A DNA stretch of 64,000 nt. Origin: Streptomyces griseoloalbus. Lineage in GTDB: Bacteria; Actinomycetota; Actinomycetes; Streptomycetales; Streptomycetaceae. The stretch's first letter is position 1. Each line of letters starts with the position of its first letter. The stretch covers positions 1-64,000 of the forward strand of contig BMUD01000018.1 of assembly GCA_014650015.1 (NCBI GenBank), written 5' to 3'. Below the pieces are notes generated by a model that made no database searches, was not told the DNA's origin, and saw only the letters and a program-made list of their open reading frames with translations. A program made the position numbers and the translations under genes. Shown here one piece after another: positions 33,413 through 42,858 of the stretch.

Positions 33413-34245
33413 TGGCCGCCGTGGGCAAGACACACGCGACCCGATGGGGCGTCGTCAACATCGTGGTGGTGCTGTACGCGCTGTTCCCGGTGTGGTGGAT
33501 CGCCGCCCTGTCCTTCAAGGACCCCGCCACCCTCACCGACGGCAACTACATCCCCCGCGACTGGACCTGGGAGAACTACCGGGGCATCTTCGAGACCTCC
33601 GAGTTCACCCGGGCGCTGATCAACTCGATCGGCATCGCCCTGATCGCCACCGTGATCGCGGTGATCCTCGGCACCATGGCCGCCTACGCGGTCGCCCGGC
33701 TGCGGTTCCCCGGCAAACAGGTCCTCATCGGCATGTCGCTGCTCATCGCCATGTTCCCGCCGATCTCCCTGGTCTCCCCGCTGTTCAACATCGAGCGGAT
33801 CATCGGCATCTTCGACACCTGGGCGGGGCTGATCATCCCGTACATGACCTTCTCGCTGCCGCTGGCGATCTACACCCTGTCGGCGTTCTTCCGGGAGATC
33901 CCCTGGGACCTGGAGAAGGCCGCCAAGGTGGACGGGGCCACGCCCGCGCAGGCCTTCCGGCTGGTCATCGTGCCGCTGGCCGCGCCGGGCGTGTTCACCA
34001 CCGCCATCCTCGTGTTCATCTTCTGCTGGAACGACTTCCTCTTCGCGATCTCGCTGACCTCCACCGAGTCCGCGCGGACCGTGCCCGCCGCGATCGCGTT
34101 CTTCACCGGCAGCTCGCAGTTCCAGCAGCCCACCGGGTCGATCGCCGCCGCAGCCGTGGTGATCACCATCCCGATCATCATCTTCGTCCTGCTCTTCCAG
34201 CGGCGGATCGTCGCCGGACTGACCTCCGGCGCGGTCAAGGGATGA
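33412..34245 (+). CDS. sugB: Trehalose ABC transporter permease SugB-like
   Basis: The 277-residue MalG-type permease has six helices and the EAA loop [31 protein letters not shown] (about 160-190). The periplasmic [13 protein letters not shown] segment after the first helix is typical of second permeases. The ATG at 33412 overlaps the sugA stop by one base. With SugA it should form the translocation pore. Confidence 0.87.
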   Translation: MAAVGKTHATRWGVVNIVVVLYALFPVWWIAALSFKDPATLTDGNYIPRDWTWENYRGIFETSEFTRALINSIGIALIATVIAVILGTMAAYAVARLRFPGKQVLIGMSLLIAMFPPISLVSPLFNIERIIGIFDTWAGLIIPYMTFSLPLAIYTLSAFFREIPWDLEKAAKVDGATPAQAFRLVIVPLAAPGVFTTAILVFIFCWNDFLFAISLTSTESARTVPAAIAFFTGSSQFQQPTGSIAAAAVVITIPIIIFVLLFQRRIVAGLTSGAVKG

Positions 34246-34270
34246 GACTGAAGGCAAGGAGGCACCACCC

Positions 34271-35455
34271 ATGGCCGAGATCGTCCTCAAGGGAGTCACC
34301 AAGCGTTATCCCGACGGATCCCTCGCCGTGCGGGACGTGGACATCGACATCGCCGACGGCGAGTTCGTGATCCTGGTCGGCCCGTCCGGATGCGGCAAGT
34401 CCACCACCCTGAACATGATCGCCGGGCTCGAGGACATCACCGAGGGCACCCTGCGCATCGGGGGCCGGGTCGTCAACGACCTCGCCCCCAAGGAGCGCGA
34501 CGTCGCCATGGTGTTCCAGAGCTACGCCCTGTACCCGCACATGAGCGTGCGGGAGAACATGGGGTTCCCGCTGCGGCTGGCGAGGGTGGACAAGGCCACC
34601 ATCGACAGCAAGGTCGAGGAGGCCGCCCGGGTGCTCGACCTGAGCGAGTTCCTGGACCGCAAGCCCGCCCACCTCTCCGGCGGACAGCGCCAGCGGGTGG
34701 CCATGGGGCGGGCGATCGTCCGCGACCCCAAGGCCTTCCTCATGGACGAGCCGCTGTCCAACCTCGACGCCAAGCTCCGCGTGCAGATGCGCACCCAGAT
34801 CTCCCGGCTGCAGCGCCGCCTGGGCACCACCACCGTGTACGTCACCCACGACCAGACCGAGGCGATGACCCTCGGCGACCGGGTCGTCGTCATGCGGCAG
34901 GGCCTGGTCCAGCAGACCGGCACCCCCGCCCAGCTCTACGACCTGCCGCGCAACCTGTTCGTCGCGGGCTTCATCGGCTCCCCGGCGATGAACTTCCTCA
35001 ACGCCTCCCTCTCCGAGGGCGTCCTGCGCACCCCGCTGGGCGCCCTGCCGCTCGACGACCGCATGCGCCGGGCGCTGGAGGAGCGGAACGCGCCCCGCGA
35101 GGTCATCGTCGGGCTCCGTCCCGAGGCGTTCGAGGACGCGAGCCTGGCGCGCGAGACGGGCGGCCCCCTCGTCACCGCCACCGTGGACGTGCTGGAGTCG
35201 CTGGGCTCCGACGCCTACGTCTACTTCAGTGCCGAGGGCGGGCCGGTGACCACCGCCGAACTGGAGGAACTCGCCACGGACTCCGGCGCGCGCGACACCG
35301 GGGCCGGGGCCGGGCAGCAGATCGTGGCCCGGCTGAACGCCGCCACCCGCGCCCGCGAGGGCGCACCCGTCGACCTCCGCATCGACATGGGCAAGGCCCA
35401 TGTCTTCGACCCGTCGACCGGGACCAACCTCACCCACCCGGAGAGCACGGACTGA
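34271..35455 (+). CDS. sugC: Trehalose ABC transporter ATPase SugC-like
   Basis: The 394-residue MalK/UgpC-type ATPase has Walker A VGPSGCGKSTT (about 37-47), the Q-loop MVFQSYALYPHMSV, signature LSGGQRQRVAMGRAI, Walker B AFLMDEPLSNLDAKL and the H-loop VTHDQTEAMTLGD. A C-terminal TOBE region follows from about residue 240. It energises SugAB. GGAGG is present upstream of ATG 34271, 25 bases after sugB. Such ATPases can also serve other sugar importers in the same cell. Confidence 0.9.
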   Translation: MAEIVLKGVTKRYPDGSLAVRDVDIDIADGEFVILVGPSGCGKSTTLNMIAGLEDITEGTLRIGGRVVNDLAPKERDVAMVFQSYALYPHMSVRENMGFPLRLARVDKATIDSKVEEAARVLDLSEFLDRKPAHLSGGQRQRVAMGRAIVRDPKAFLMDEPLSNLDAKLRVQMRTQISRLQRRLGTTTVYVTHDQTEAMTLGDRVVVMRQGLVQQTGTPAQLYDLPRNLFVAGFIGSPAMNFLNASLSEGVLRTPLGALPLDDRMRRALEERNAPREVIVGLRPEAFEDASLARETGGPLVTATVDVLESLGSDAYVYFSAEGGPVTTAELEELATDSGARDTGAGAGQQIVARLNAATRAREGAPVDLRIDMGKAHVFDPSTGTNLTHPESTD

Positions 35456-35470
35456 GCCCTGCCGGCGTCG

Positions 35471-36007
35471 TCAGACGGCGCAGCCCGCGTGGGCCAGCGC
35501 CTGCTTCAGCAGCACCCCGTGCCCGCCGGGCATCTCGCTCTGGACCGCCTGCGACACGGCCTCCTGCGGGCTGAACCACACCAGGTCCAGCGCGTCCTGC
35601 CGGGGCCGGCAGTCGCCCGTCACCGGCACGATGTACGCCAGCGACACCGCGTGCTGACGAGGATCGTGGAAGGGGGTGATGCCCTGGGTGGGGAAGTACT
35701 CGGCGACCGTGAACGGCTGGAGCGACGCCGGGACGCGGGGCAGCGCCACCGGGCCGAGATCCTTCTCCAGGTGGCGCAGCAGGGCGTCCCGGACGCGTTC
35801 GTGGTGCAGCACCCGGCCGGACACCAGAGTCCGGCTGACCGTTCCTTCCGGCCCCATGCGCAGCAGCAGACCGACGCTGGTGACTTCACCGCTGTCGTCG
35901 ACACGCACGGGGACGGCCTCGACGTACAGGATCGGCATGTGGGCGCGCGCCATCTCCAGATCGTCGGAGGACAGCCAACCCGGCGTGGTTTCGGTCATGT
36001 CAGACAT
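35471..36007 (-). CDS. NUDIX-fold family protein (DUF4916-like)
   Basis: The 178-residue protein begins MSDMTETTPGWLSSDDLEMARAHMPILYVEAVPVRVDDSG and contains VGLLLRMGPEG..TLVSGRVLHHERVRDALLRHLEKDLG. That segment has a NUDIX-like fold but not the full GX5EX7REUXEEXGU catalytic box, so hydrolase activity is doubtful. It is common in actinobacteria. TATGAT lies six bases before ATG 36007, suggesting a leaderless transcript; ATG 35998 is also in frame. It converges on sugC with a 15-base gap. Confidence 0.75.
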   Translation of the reverse strand: MSDMTETTPGWLSSDDLEMARAHMPILYVEAVPVRVDDSGEVTSVGLLLRMGPEGTVSRTLVSGRVLHHERVRDALLRHLEKDLGPVALPRVPASLQPFTVAEYFPTQGITPFHDPRQHAVSLAYIVPVTGDCRPRQDALDLVWFSPQEAVSQAVQSEMPGGHGVLLKQALAHAGCAV

Positions 36008-36099
36008 TGCTTGATCATACTTTCAGCGGTCGGGGCGTGGGGGTAGCCGCTCCGGAACGGGTGTGATCGCCCCCACGTCCGACCGGCCCGCCCTCCGGG

Positions 36100-36912
36100 T
36101 CAGGGTTTCACGGCCACCGCGCCGTACTGCGGTACCACGACGGCGGAGTCCGAGGCGGCACGCCACCGCGAACACGACACCAGGCCGGGTTCGACCAGCT
36201 CCAGGCCCTCGAAGAACGCGGCGATGTCCGCGGCGCCGCGGGCCGTGATCGGGGGAGTGGCGTTCTTGTTCCAGAACTCCATGGCGGGAACCTGCAGTTC
36301 GCCGCCGACCTCGGGGTCGAAGGTGGGGTGGGTGAGGACCAGGAAGCTCCCGGAGGGCACCGACGCCATGACCCGGCGCACGATGTCACGGGCCTGGCCG
36401 GTGTCGAGTACGAAGTTGAGGATGCCCAGCATCATCACCGCGACGGGGCGGGAGATGTCCAGGGTCCCGGCGGCGCGTTCCAGGATGGCGTCCGGGTCGT
36501 GCACGTCGGCGTCGATGTAGTCGGTGGCGCCCTCGCCGGTGCCGGTCAGCAGGGTGCGGGCGTGCACCAGCACGATCGGGTCGTTGTCGACGTACACGAT
36601 CCGCGCGTCCGGCGCGATGCGCTGGGCGATCTCATGGGTGTTGTCCGCGGTCGGGAGGCCCGTGCCGATGTCGAGGAACTGCCGCACGCCGCGCTCGCGG
36701 GTCAGATACGTCACCGCCCGGCCCAGGAACTCCCGGTCCGCGCGGGCGATGTCCCGGACGATCGGGTTGATCGAGGCGACGTGGTCGCCGACCTGCTGGT
36801 CGACCGCGTAGTTGTCCTTGCCGCCGATCCAGTAGTTCCACACGCGCGCGTTGTGCGCCACACCGGTGTCCAGCCTCGCCGAGCCGCTCGGCGGGGTGTG
36901 GCTCTCACTCAC
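36100..36912 (-). CDS. SAM-dependent methyltransferase, DUF574 family
   Basis: The 270-residue protein has the DUF574 start (ARLDTGVAHNARVWNYWIGGKDNYAVDQQVGD) and the SAM-binding motif VRQFLDIGTGLPTADNTHE (about 73-91), then IVYVDNDPIVLVHA and THPTFDPE. Streptomyces carry many copies; the substrates are unknown, and links to conservons and development have been noted. GTG 36912 has a strong AGGGAGAGGGAG region upstream. An in-frame GTG at 37029 overlapping the neighbouring stop would add 39 residues of non-coding character. Confidence 0.9.
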   Translation of the reverse strand: MSESHTPPSGSARLDTGVAHNARVWNYWIGGKDNYAVDQQVGDHVASINPIVRDIARADREFLGRAVTYLTRERGVRQFLDIGTGLPTADNTHEIAQRIAPDARIVYVDNDPIVLVHARTLLTGTGEGATDYIDADVHDPDAILERAAGTLDISRPVAVMMLGILNFVLDTGQARDIVRRVMASVPSGSFLVLTHPTFDPEVGGELQVPAMEFWNKNATPPITARGAADIAAFFEGLELVEPGLVSCSRWRAASDSAVVVPQYGAVAVKP

Positions 36913-37025
36913 GGTCTCTCCCTCTCCCTTGCCCGTACGGCCGGGTCGGGCCGCCCGGCCATTGTGCCGCGCGGTGATCACATTGTCCCGCGAAAGGGGG
37001 GCGGGACGGCCCGGTTGACGTCGAG

Positions 37026-37685
37026 TCACCGCGACGCGGCCCGGCTCAGGGAGTCCTCGGCCACATCCTTGTCGAGCGCCGCGCGGACCAACGCCGCCGC
37101 CAGGACGGCCGGTTCGGCGTGTCCCGCCAGGGACAGGAGCCGGTCCGGGTCCTTCGGCAGCCTCAGCCGTTCCGCGCCCTGGAGGGCCTTGGCGTCCAGA
37201 TAAGGGGCGGCCTCCGGCCAGACGCGCTGGACCTCGCGCAGGAAGATGTCCGCACCGGCGGGGCCCACACCGGGGAACTCCTGGAGCAGCCGGCGCAGTT
37301 CGGCGACCTCGCCGTCCGCCTCCTGACGGAGCCGGCGCAGGTCGCCGCCCCAGCGCTCGGTCAACAGCTCGGCGCCCTCGCCGAGCTGGGTCGCGGTGCG
37401 TTCGTCGTAGCGCCGGTAGCCGCCCCGGCCGAGCGCGTCCACCCGCTCCTGCCAGTCGGCGTCGGCCATCCGGCGGGGATCGCGCAGCCCCGCCTCGTAC
37501 AGGGCACGGGCGGTGGCCACGGCGATCGACCCCTTGATGCGGGCGCTGAGCAGATGGGCCAGCACCAGCAGTCGGTACAGCGGCTGCGGTGTGTCCCTCA
37601 GGTCGATGCCCGCCTCCTGCGCGTACGTCCGGCCGTGCGCCTCGACGAGGGCGCGCACCACGGCCCGCTCGTCCCGGCCGGCCAC
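37026..37685 (-). CDS. HhH-GPD base-excision-repair-like protein
   Basis: The 219-residue protein looks like an EndoIII-type DNA glycosylase. LVLAHLLSARIKGSIAVATARALYEAG resembles the start of the fold, and LLQEFPGVGPAGADIFLREVQRVWP contains the helix-hairpin-helix GVGPAGA. The Asp in PYLDAKAL may be the catalytic residue. There is no C-terminal Fe-S cysteine cluster and no clear catalytic lysine in the hairpin, so it is closer to monofunctional glycosylases. The start is GTG 37685, two bases after the DUF3140 gene stop, so they are probably co-transcribed. Confidence 0.78.
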   Translation of the reverse strand: MAGRDERAVVRALVEAHGRTYAQEAGIDLRDTPQPLYRLLVLAHLLSARIKGSIAVATARALYEAGLRDPRRMADADWQERVDALGRGGYRRYDERTATQLGEGAELLTERWGGDLRRLRQEADGEVAELRRLLQEFPGVGPAGADIFLREVQRVWPEAAPYLDAKALQGAERLRLPKDPDRLLSLAGHAEPAVLAAALVRAALDKDVAEDSLSRAASR

Positions 37686-37687
37686 GG

Positions 37688-38020
37688 CTACGCCTTGAGC
37701 GGGTCGTGTCCGAGCGTCATCAGCCGGTGCCGACGGGGCGTGTCCTCGGCCGCGGGCTCGTTCCCCGGGTCCGTCTGCGCGGTGACGGCGTCCACGACCT
37801 CCTCCATCACGCGCAGGTCGTCCTCGGTCAGGTCGGTGCGGCGCTTTTGCAGGATGGCCAGGACGTGCCGCCCCGTCTCGGTGCCGGCCTGGTCGGGCAG
37901 CGGTTCGGTCGTCTCGTCGGCGTCACTCACCCGCAGCCAGGCGGCGAGCTCCGGCGAGGTCATGTTCACCACGCGGTGGAAGCCGTCCCACAGCGCGTCG
38001 ATTTCGAGGGCGTCGCTCAT
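37688..38020 (-). CDS. DUF3140 family protein
   Basis: A 110-residue protein: LWDGFHRVVNMTSPELAAWLRVSDADE, then GTETGRHVLAILQKRRTDLTEDDLRVMEEVVDAV. It matches the DUF3140 pattern as I recall it, with a small helical DNA-repair-associated look. AAGGGG six bases before ATG 38020 supports the start. It lies between a Dps and a glycosylase-like gene, a stress/DNA-protection grouping. Function unknown. Confidence 0.75.
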   Translation of the reverse strand: MSDALEIDALWDGFHRVVNMTSPELAAWLRVSDADETTEPLPDQAGTETGRHVLAILQKRRTDLTEDDLRVMEEVVDAVTAQTDPGNEPAAEDTPRRHRLMTLGHDPLKA

Positions 38021-38061
38021 GATGTGCCCCTTGTGTGCGTGTGTGTGCCGTGCCGGGGCGC

Positions 38062-38544
38062 TCAGGACTCGCCGGGGACGTTCTCCGCCTCGAACATCCA
38101 GCGCTGCTTCTCCAGTTCCGCGGTGATCGAGATCAGCAGGTCCTGGGTGACCAGGTCCGCCTTCTCGGTGGCGTCGATGCGCTCGCGCAGCCGGGCGACC
38201 GCGGCGCCCAGCGCCTCCGTCATGACCCGTACGGCTTCCGTGTCGCGCAGCCAGCCCTGCGCCGGGGCCGGCAGGGAGAACACCTTGGCGATGGTCTCCG
38301 GACGGCCGTCCGGCGGCACGCCGAGCGCCGCGGCCCGCTCCGCCACCGTGTCGGCCTGGGCGCGCGCGGCCGACACCACCTCGTCCAGCTGGAGGTGGAT
38401 GGACCGGAACCGGGGACCCACGACGTTCCAGTGCGCCTGCTTCCCGATCAGCGACAGCCCGAGCAGGTCGACCAGGGTGTCCTGGAGGGCCTCGCAGGAA
38501 ACCCGGCGGGCCTCGTCGGGCAGGGTGCTCTTCACGACGGTCAT
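38062..38544 (-). CDS. dps: Dps-family DNA-protecting ferritin
   Basis: The 160-residue protein forms the Dps four-helix bundle. The inter-subunit ferroxidase residues are in KQAHWNVVGPRFRSIHLQLDEVVSAARAQADTVAERAAALG: His near 40 and Asp/Glu about 12-16 residues later. It should oxidise Fe(II) with peroxide, store iron as a dodecamer and shield DNA in stress. GGAGGAG sits about ten bases before ATG 38544. It leads a stress cluster with DUF3140 and the HhH protein. Confidence 0.92.
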   Translation of the reverse strand: MTVVKSTLPDEARRVSCEALQDTLVDLLGLSLIGKQAHWNVVGPRFRSIHLQLDEVVSAARAQADTVAERAAALGVPPDGRPETIAKVFSLPAPAQGWLRDTEAVRVMTEALGAAVARLRERIDATEKADLVTQDLLISITAELEKQRWMFEAENVPGES

Positions 38545-38696
38545 GGGGTGCTGCTCCTCCTTGCTCGATGTGTCGTTCACGAACGCGCGGGTGCCCCCGC
38601 CCCTCCGGCACAAACCCGGCACCGGGTGCCGGACGGGCCGTGGGCGCGGTTCCGGGAAGCTTCCCCGCGACCGTCCGGCCGTCTATAGTCGAAAAC

Positions 38697-38707
38697 TAGC
38701 GGTGCTA
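38697..38707. promoter_or_regulatory. TetR-like operator upstream of the thiolase
   Basis: TAGC-GGT-GCTA (38697-38707) is a perfect palindrome embedded in an AT-rich patch (GAAAAC before it, ATTTAGA after it). This shape is typical of TetR operators of acyl-CoA metabolism genes. It lies 55 bases before the thiolase start and could also affect the divergent dps. Confidence 0.45.
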
Positions 38708-38762
38708 ATTTAGATGGCCGCCGGTCGAGCAGAGTCATCGCCCTCGGGTCAGGAGTCCTGTC

Positions 38763-39950
<1,188 letters not shown>

Positions 39951-40010
39951 GATCCGTCTTCGAACAGGTCTCGCCCCGAGCAGGAACGAGGCAGGCAAGA
40001 CCGCTGCTTC

Positions 40011-40150
40011 CTAGGAGGTGGCGGTCTTGTCGTACCTGGACGCGACGCCTCGGAAGCCCTTGAGCCGGTTGAAGCAGCGTTCGACGATGTCGCGCCTGCG
40101 GTGGACCTCCGGGTCGAACACGGGCGGTCTGCCGCCGCGACGTCCCTTCT
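40011..40150 (-). pseudogene. Transposase C-terminal fragment
   Basis: The fragment reads KGRRGGRPPVFDPEVHRRRD then IVERCFNRLKGFRGVASRYD and ends KTATS at TAG 40011-40013. This is the C-terminal block with the catalytic Glu of IS5-type transposases. The roughly 90 residues that should join it to the DDE fragment are deleted. Confidence 0.8.
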
Positions 40151-40164
40151 GGCGGCGGTGGCGT

Positions 40165-40308
40165 TCCTGGACGCGGCCGGTGACATCGGGTGGCTGGTTC
40201 GGATCGACTCCCCCATCGTCCGCGCCCACCAGTACGCCACCGCCACGGGCCGCAAAAGGGGGACCGGGCGGATGGACGAACCGGACGCTCACGCCCTCGG
40301 CCGGTCGT
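40165..40308 (+). pseudogene. Inverted internal fragment of the transposase (DDE region)
   Basis: On the opposite strand from the rest of the element, this piece reads FLDAAGDIGWLVRIDSPIVR followed by AHQYATATGRK. That is the stretch containing the first catalytic Asp that should continue the N-terminal fragment. It has therefore been flipped in place. Confidence 0.75.
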
Positions 40309-40577
40309 CTGGGCCTGCACTTGCTGCAGGGCCCGGGTGAGGACTCCGTCGAAGGCGTAGCGGCGGAAGCGGGTGTAGACCGTCTTCCACGGCCCGTACC
40401 GTTCCGGCAGGTCCGCCAGGAGATCCCGGTCCTCATTGTGTAGACCATGCCGTTGATCACCCGGCGGTCCTCCACTGGCGGCCGAACCGTCGCGGCCCGT
40501 GGAATGAGCGGAGCGAGTAATTCCCACTTCTCATCGATGAGTTCATGACGGCGCGCCACGCCACCGTGATCCGCCAT
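40309..40577 (-). pseudogene. Transposase N-terminal fragment, frameshifted
   Basis: From ATG 40577 the fragment reads MADHGGVARRHELIDEKWEL..LAPLIPRAATVRPPVEDRRV and TGISWR, then loses one base near 40411-40416. It continues in another frame as LPERYGPWKTVYTRFRRYAF..DGVLTRALQQVQAQ. This is the helix-turn-helix part of an IS5/IS1647-like transposase. After QAQ the expected DDE region does not follow on this strand. Confidence 0.8.
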
Positions 40578-40600
40578 CCAGCGACCTGTGAAGACGGACC

Positions 40601-41569
40601 CTAGATGGCGGTCCCGGCTTCGAGGTCGAAGGGGACACCTGTGAGCTGCTCGCTCGCCGCCCACAACCGCCTGCCCTCCGCGGGGTCGTCGGCGCCTGCG
40701 GGAAGCTTGGCGGGCTTGGGGGTGCCGGAGGTCTGGTCCCTGCCGGCGGGGCCGATGAACCAGCCCGAATGGACGTACGGGCTGGTCGCCGCGTACAGGG
40801 AGGGCCAGGCCGCACCCTCGGCCGAGCCCATGAGCAGGCGTGCGGCGATCGAGGTGACCATGCGGCTCAGAGCGCTGTTGCCGTGCTGCTGCAGACCGGT
40901 CATCGCCGACCCCGGGTGGACGACGAGCGCCTTGACGGGGCTGCTCGCAGTGCGGCGCGCGAGTTCGAGGGTGTAGACGATGTTGGCGCGCTTGGACTTG
41001 GCGTAGGCGCCCATGGCGCGGTAGCTCTTTTCGCTCATCAGGTCGTCCAGCCTGCCCATCGGCCACCGCGCCGCGATGGCGCTGACGGTGACCACGCGCG
41101 GTGCGGACGAGCGGCGCACGGCGGGCCAGACCTGGGCGTCGAAGGCGAAGTGGCCGAGGTGATTGGTGCCGACCGTCATCTCGAGGCCGTCGTGGGTGGT
41201 TCGCCGCTCGGGCAGGTTCATCACGCCGGCGTTGTTGAAGAGCAGGTCAACCGTCTCGGTCTCGGCGATTCGGGTGGCCGCGTCGCGGACGGAGGAGAGG
41301 TCGGAGAGGTCGAGCACGAGGGTGTCCGTCCGGGCCTCGGGGGTCGCGGCGCGCACAGCCTCCGCGGCCTGGTTCAGCCTGGTCTGGCTGCGGCCGGCCA
41401 GGATGACGCGAGCCCCGTGCCCGGCGAGCGCGCGGGCGGTCGCGAGTCCGATCCCGCCGTTCGCGCCGGTGATCAGCGCCGTGCGGCCGGTCTGATCGGG
41501 GATGTCGTCGGGAGTCCAGTGGTTCACCGTTGTCACGCTCCTCGGATTCGTTGCTTTGTGCTCGGTCAT
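40601..41569 (-). CDS. Short-chain dehydrogenase/reductase (SDR)
   Basis: The 322-residue NAD(P)-dependent reductase has the cofactor loop TGANGGIGLATARALAGHGARVILAGRS (about 43-70), LFNNAGVMNLP, the Ser of VVTVSAIA, and YAKSKRAN with the catalytic Tyr and Lys. VVHPGSAMT follows. The size and sequence fit the large retinol-dehydrogenase-like SDRs common in Streptomyces; the substrate is unknown. ATG 41569 overlaps the stop of the upstream broken SnoaL-like gene; a GTG at 41527 with GAGGAG is an alternative start. Its TAG stop lies in the CTAG beside the IS remnant, so the end is intact. It is divergent from a TetR gene. Confidence 0.88.
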   Translation of the reverse strand: MTEHKATNPRSVTTVNHWTPDDIPDQTGRTALITGANGGIGLATARALAGHGARVILAGRSQTRLNQAAEAVRAATPEARTDTLVLDLSDLSSVRDAATRIAETETVDLLFNNAGVMNLPERRTTHDGLEMTVGTNHLGHFAFDAQVWPAVRRSSAPRVVTVSAIAARWPMGRLDDLMSEKSYRAMGAYAKSKRANIVYTLELARRTASSPVKALVVHPGSAMTGLQQHGNSALSRMVTSIAARLLMGSAEGAAWPSLYAATSPYVHSGWFIGPAGRDQTSGTPKPAKLPAGADDPAEGRRLWAASEQLTGVPFDLEAGTAI

Positions 41570-41854
41570 GCGGCGCTCGGCGGTTTCGTGATACCGAGCT
41601 GGAAGAGCATGCCGAGGATGTCCTCGGCGAAGGCGGCTTCGGCGACGAACTGGATGATGTCCGGGCGCATGCCGCTGAAGGAGCCGGCGGCACTGGGCCG
41701 CCAGGAACTTCCTGCAGGCGTCGGTGCCGCGGTGTTCTGCCAGGCTGCCGCCGCGCCACATCGCGTCGTCCGCCCAGAGTCGGTCGATGACGTCGAGACA
41801 GCCCCCGTTGACGACTTCGTCGATGAAGGGCGTCGGTCCTGGTGGGCAGCCCAA
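41566..41854 (-). pseudogene. Broken SnoaL-like (NTF2-fold) gene
   Basis: The first half reads FIDEVVNGGCLDVIDRLWAD..DAMWRGGSLAEHRGTDACRKFLAAQ, a clear SnoaL-like polyketide-cyclase/NTF2 start. Near 41695 the frame shifts; the next frame continues AAGSFSGMRPDIIQFVAE and then jumps directly to AAFAEDILGMLFQLGITKPP and TGA 41566-41568. About 60 residues of the middle sheet are missing. So there is both a frameshift and an internal deletion. The stop overlaps the SDR ATG, showing that an intact ancestor was coupled to the SDR. Confidence 0.75.
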
Positions 41855-41871
41855 GACCTCCCCCCTTTTTC

Positions 41872-41944
41872 AGACCGGTGGTCTGTTTGGCTGCGACCCC
41901 CAACGTAGGAGACCGCCGGTCTGATGTCAAAAGACCGACAGTCT
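41872..41944. promoter_or_regulatory. Three TetR operators in the divergent promoter region
   Basis: Three 13-base dyads of the form AGACCGNNNGTCT occur: AGACCGGTGGTCT (41872-41884), AGACCGCCGGTCT (41910-41922) and AGACCGACAGTCT (41932-41944). They fill the gap between the SDR unit and the tetR gene. The last two are 22 bases apart, two helical turns. Confidence 0.8.
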
Positions 41945-41957
41945 GTAACCTGGGAGC

Positions 41958-42632
41958 ATGACGAACTTCCAGCGCGCGCGCAGTGAGGAGCAGCGTGAGG
42001 TACGGCGCCAGGCCATCCTCGACACCACCGCCGCCATGCTCGAGGAGATGCCCATCGGCGAGATCAGCCTGAACGAGCTGAGCCGCCGCGTCGGGCTGGC
42101 GAAGTCCAATGTGCTGCGCTATTTCGAATCGCGTGAGGCGATCCTGCTGGAGCTGCTCGACCGCGCCTGGCGGCAGTGGGTGGCCGACTTGCCTGCCCTT
42201 GCGCACGCCGGCATCGACCAGGACGCTCCGGTGAGCTGCCGTACGGAGCGGTTCGCCGCCGTCATCGCGGGCTCCCTCGCCCAACGCCGGGTCCTGTGTG
42301 ACCTGTTGAGCGCGCAGGCGGGCGTACTGGAACACAACGTTTCCCCGCAGGTGGCCGCCCGCTATAAGCGCGCGGCCGTGGCCAACGTCGCCGACATGGC
42401 GGCGCTGGCCCACCAGCACCTTCCTGAGCTGGGCGACAGCGCACCGCAGTTGACCGCAGCCATGATCATGGCCGTCGGCGCCGTGTGGACACACGCACGG
42501 CCCTCCCCGGCGATGCTCGCCGCCTACGAAGCCGACCTTTCACTCACCGCGTTCAAGCTGGACTTCGTGACTGCTCTGCAGGAGATGCTGGCCACGCTCA
42601 CCGCGGGCACCATCGCCCGCGTCTCCGCCTGA
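41958..42632 (+). CDS. TetR-family transcriptional regulator
   Basis: The 224-residue protein has an N-terminal TetR HTH: QAILDTTAAMLEEMPIGEISLNELSRRVGLAKSNVLRYFESREAILLE (about 18-65), followed by a helical ligand domain with a TetR_C-like QRRVLCDLLSAQAGVLEHNV stretch. It is transcribed away from the SDR/SnoaL unit and three matching dyads lie between them, so it very probably represses both directions. GGGAG precedes ATG 41958. The ligand is unknown. Confidence 0.9.
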   Translation: MTNFQRARSEEQREVRRQAILDTTAAMLEEMPIGEISLNELSRRVGLAKSNVLRYFESREAILLELLDRAWRQWVADLPALAHAGIDQDAPVSCRTERFAAVIAGSLAQRRVLCDLLSAQAGVLEHNVSPQVAARYKRAAVANVADMAALAHQHLPELGDSAPQLTAAMIMAVGAVWTHARPSPAMLAAYEADLSLTAFKLDFVTALQEMLATLTAGTIARVSA

Positions 42633-42659
42633 GCCCGGTTCCGCCCCACTCGCCTTGGA

Positions 42660-42835
42660 ACATCCACGCGCGTCACGGACTAGTACGGCGCCGGCGCGGC
42701 CGTACGGGTACGGGTTACGGGTCCGGGCCCGGCGTCGGCGCGGGGGCACGGGTACGGTCTGCGCCGCGGGCACGGGTACGGCGCCGGTGCGCACGGCAGC
42801 CATCAGGCGAGACGGTCCTTACCGGCGCCGGTTGC
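42660..42835. repeat. Low-complexity CGGGTACGG-type repeats
   Basis: The gap between tetR and the permease contains several copies of GGGTACGG, including GGGCACGGGTACGG twice (about 42753-42766 and 42769-42782). No gene is supported in this 226-base region. A TAGCAT hexamer at 42843-42848 may be the -10 of the permease gene. Confidence 0.5.
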
Positions 42836-42858
42836 CTGCACATAGCATCGGCCTCCGC

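Larger units (their letters stand above)
39951..40600 (-). mobile_element. IS5-family insertion sequence remnant with TIRs and CTAG target duplication
   Basis: The 650-base element has terminal inverted repeats: G(A/G)TCCGTCTTC at 39951 reading inwards, and its complement ending at 40600, each continuing into ACAGGTC. CTAG flanks both ends (39947-39950 and 40601-40604), a target duplication typical of several IS5-group elements. Inside are pieces of one transposase, too short and rearranged to work, so the element could move only with help in trans. Confidence 0.85.

Noticed and set aside
35471..36007. Functional NUDIX hydrolase
   Set aside because: The full catalytic box is not visible, so only a NUDIX-like fold is claimed.
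36913..37029. 39-residue extension of the DUF574 methyltransferase with GTGA overlap
   Set aside because: The family starts near the shorter GTG, which has a strong ribosome site; the extension reads as non-coding.
42660..42835. CRISPR-like array from short repeats
   Set aside because: Repeats are only 8-14 bases, irregularly spaced and without unique spacers or cas genes.
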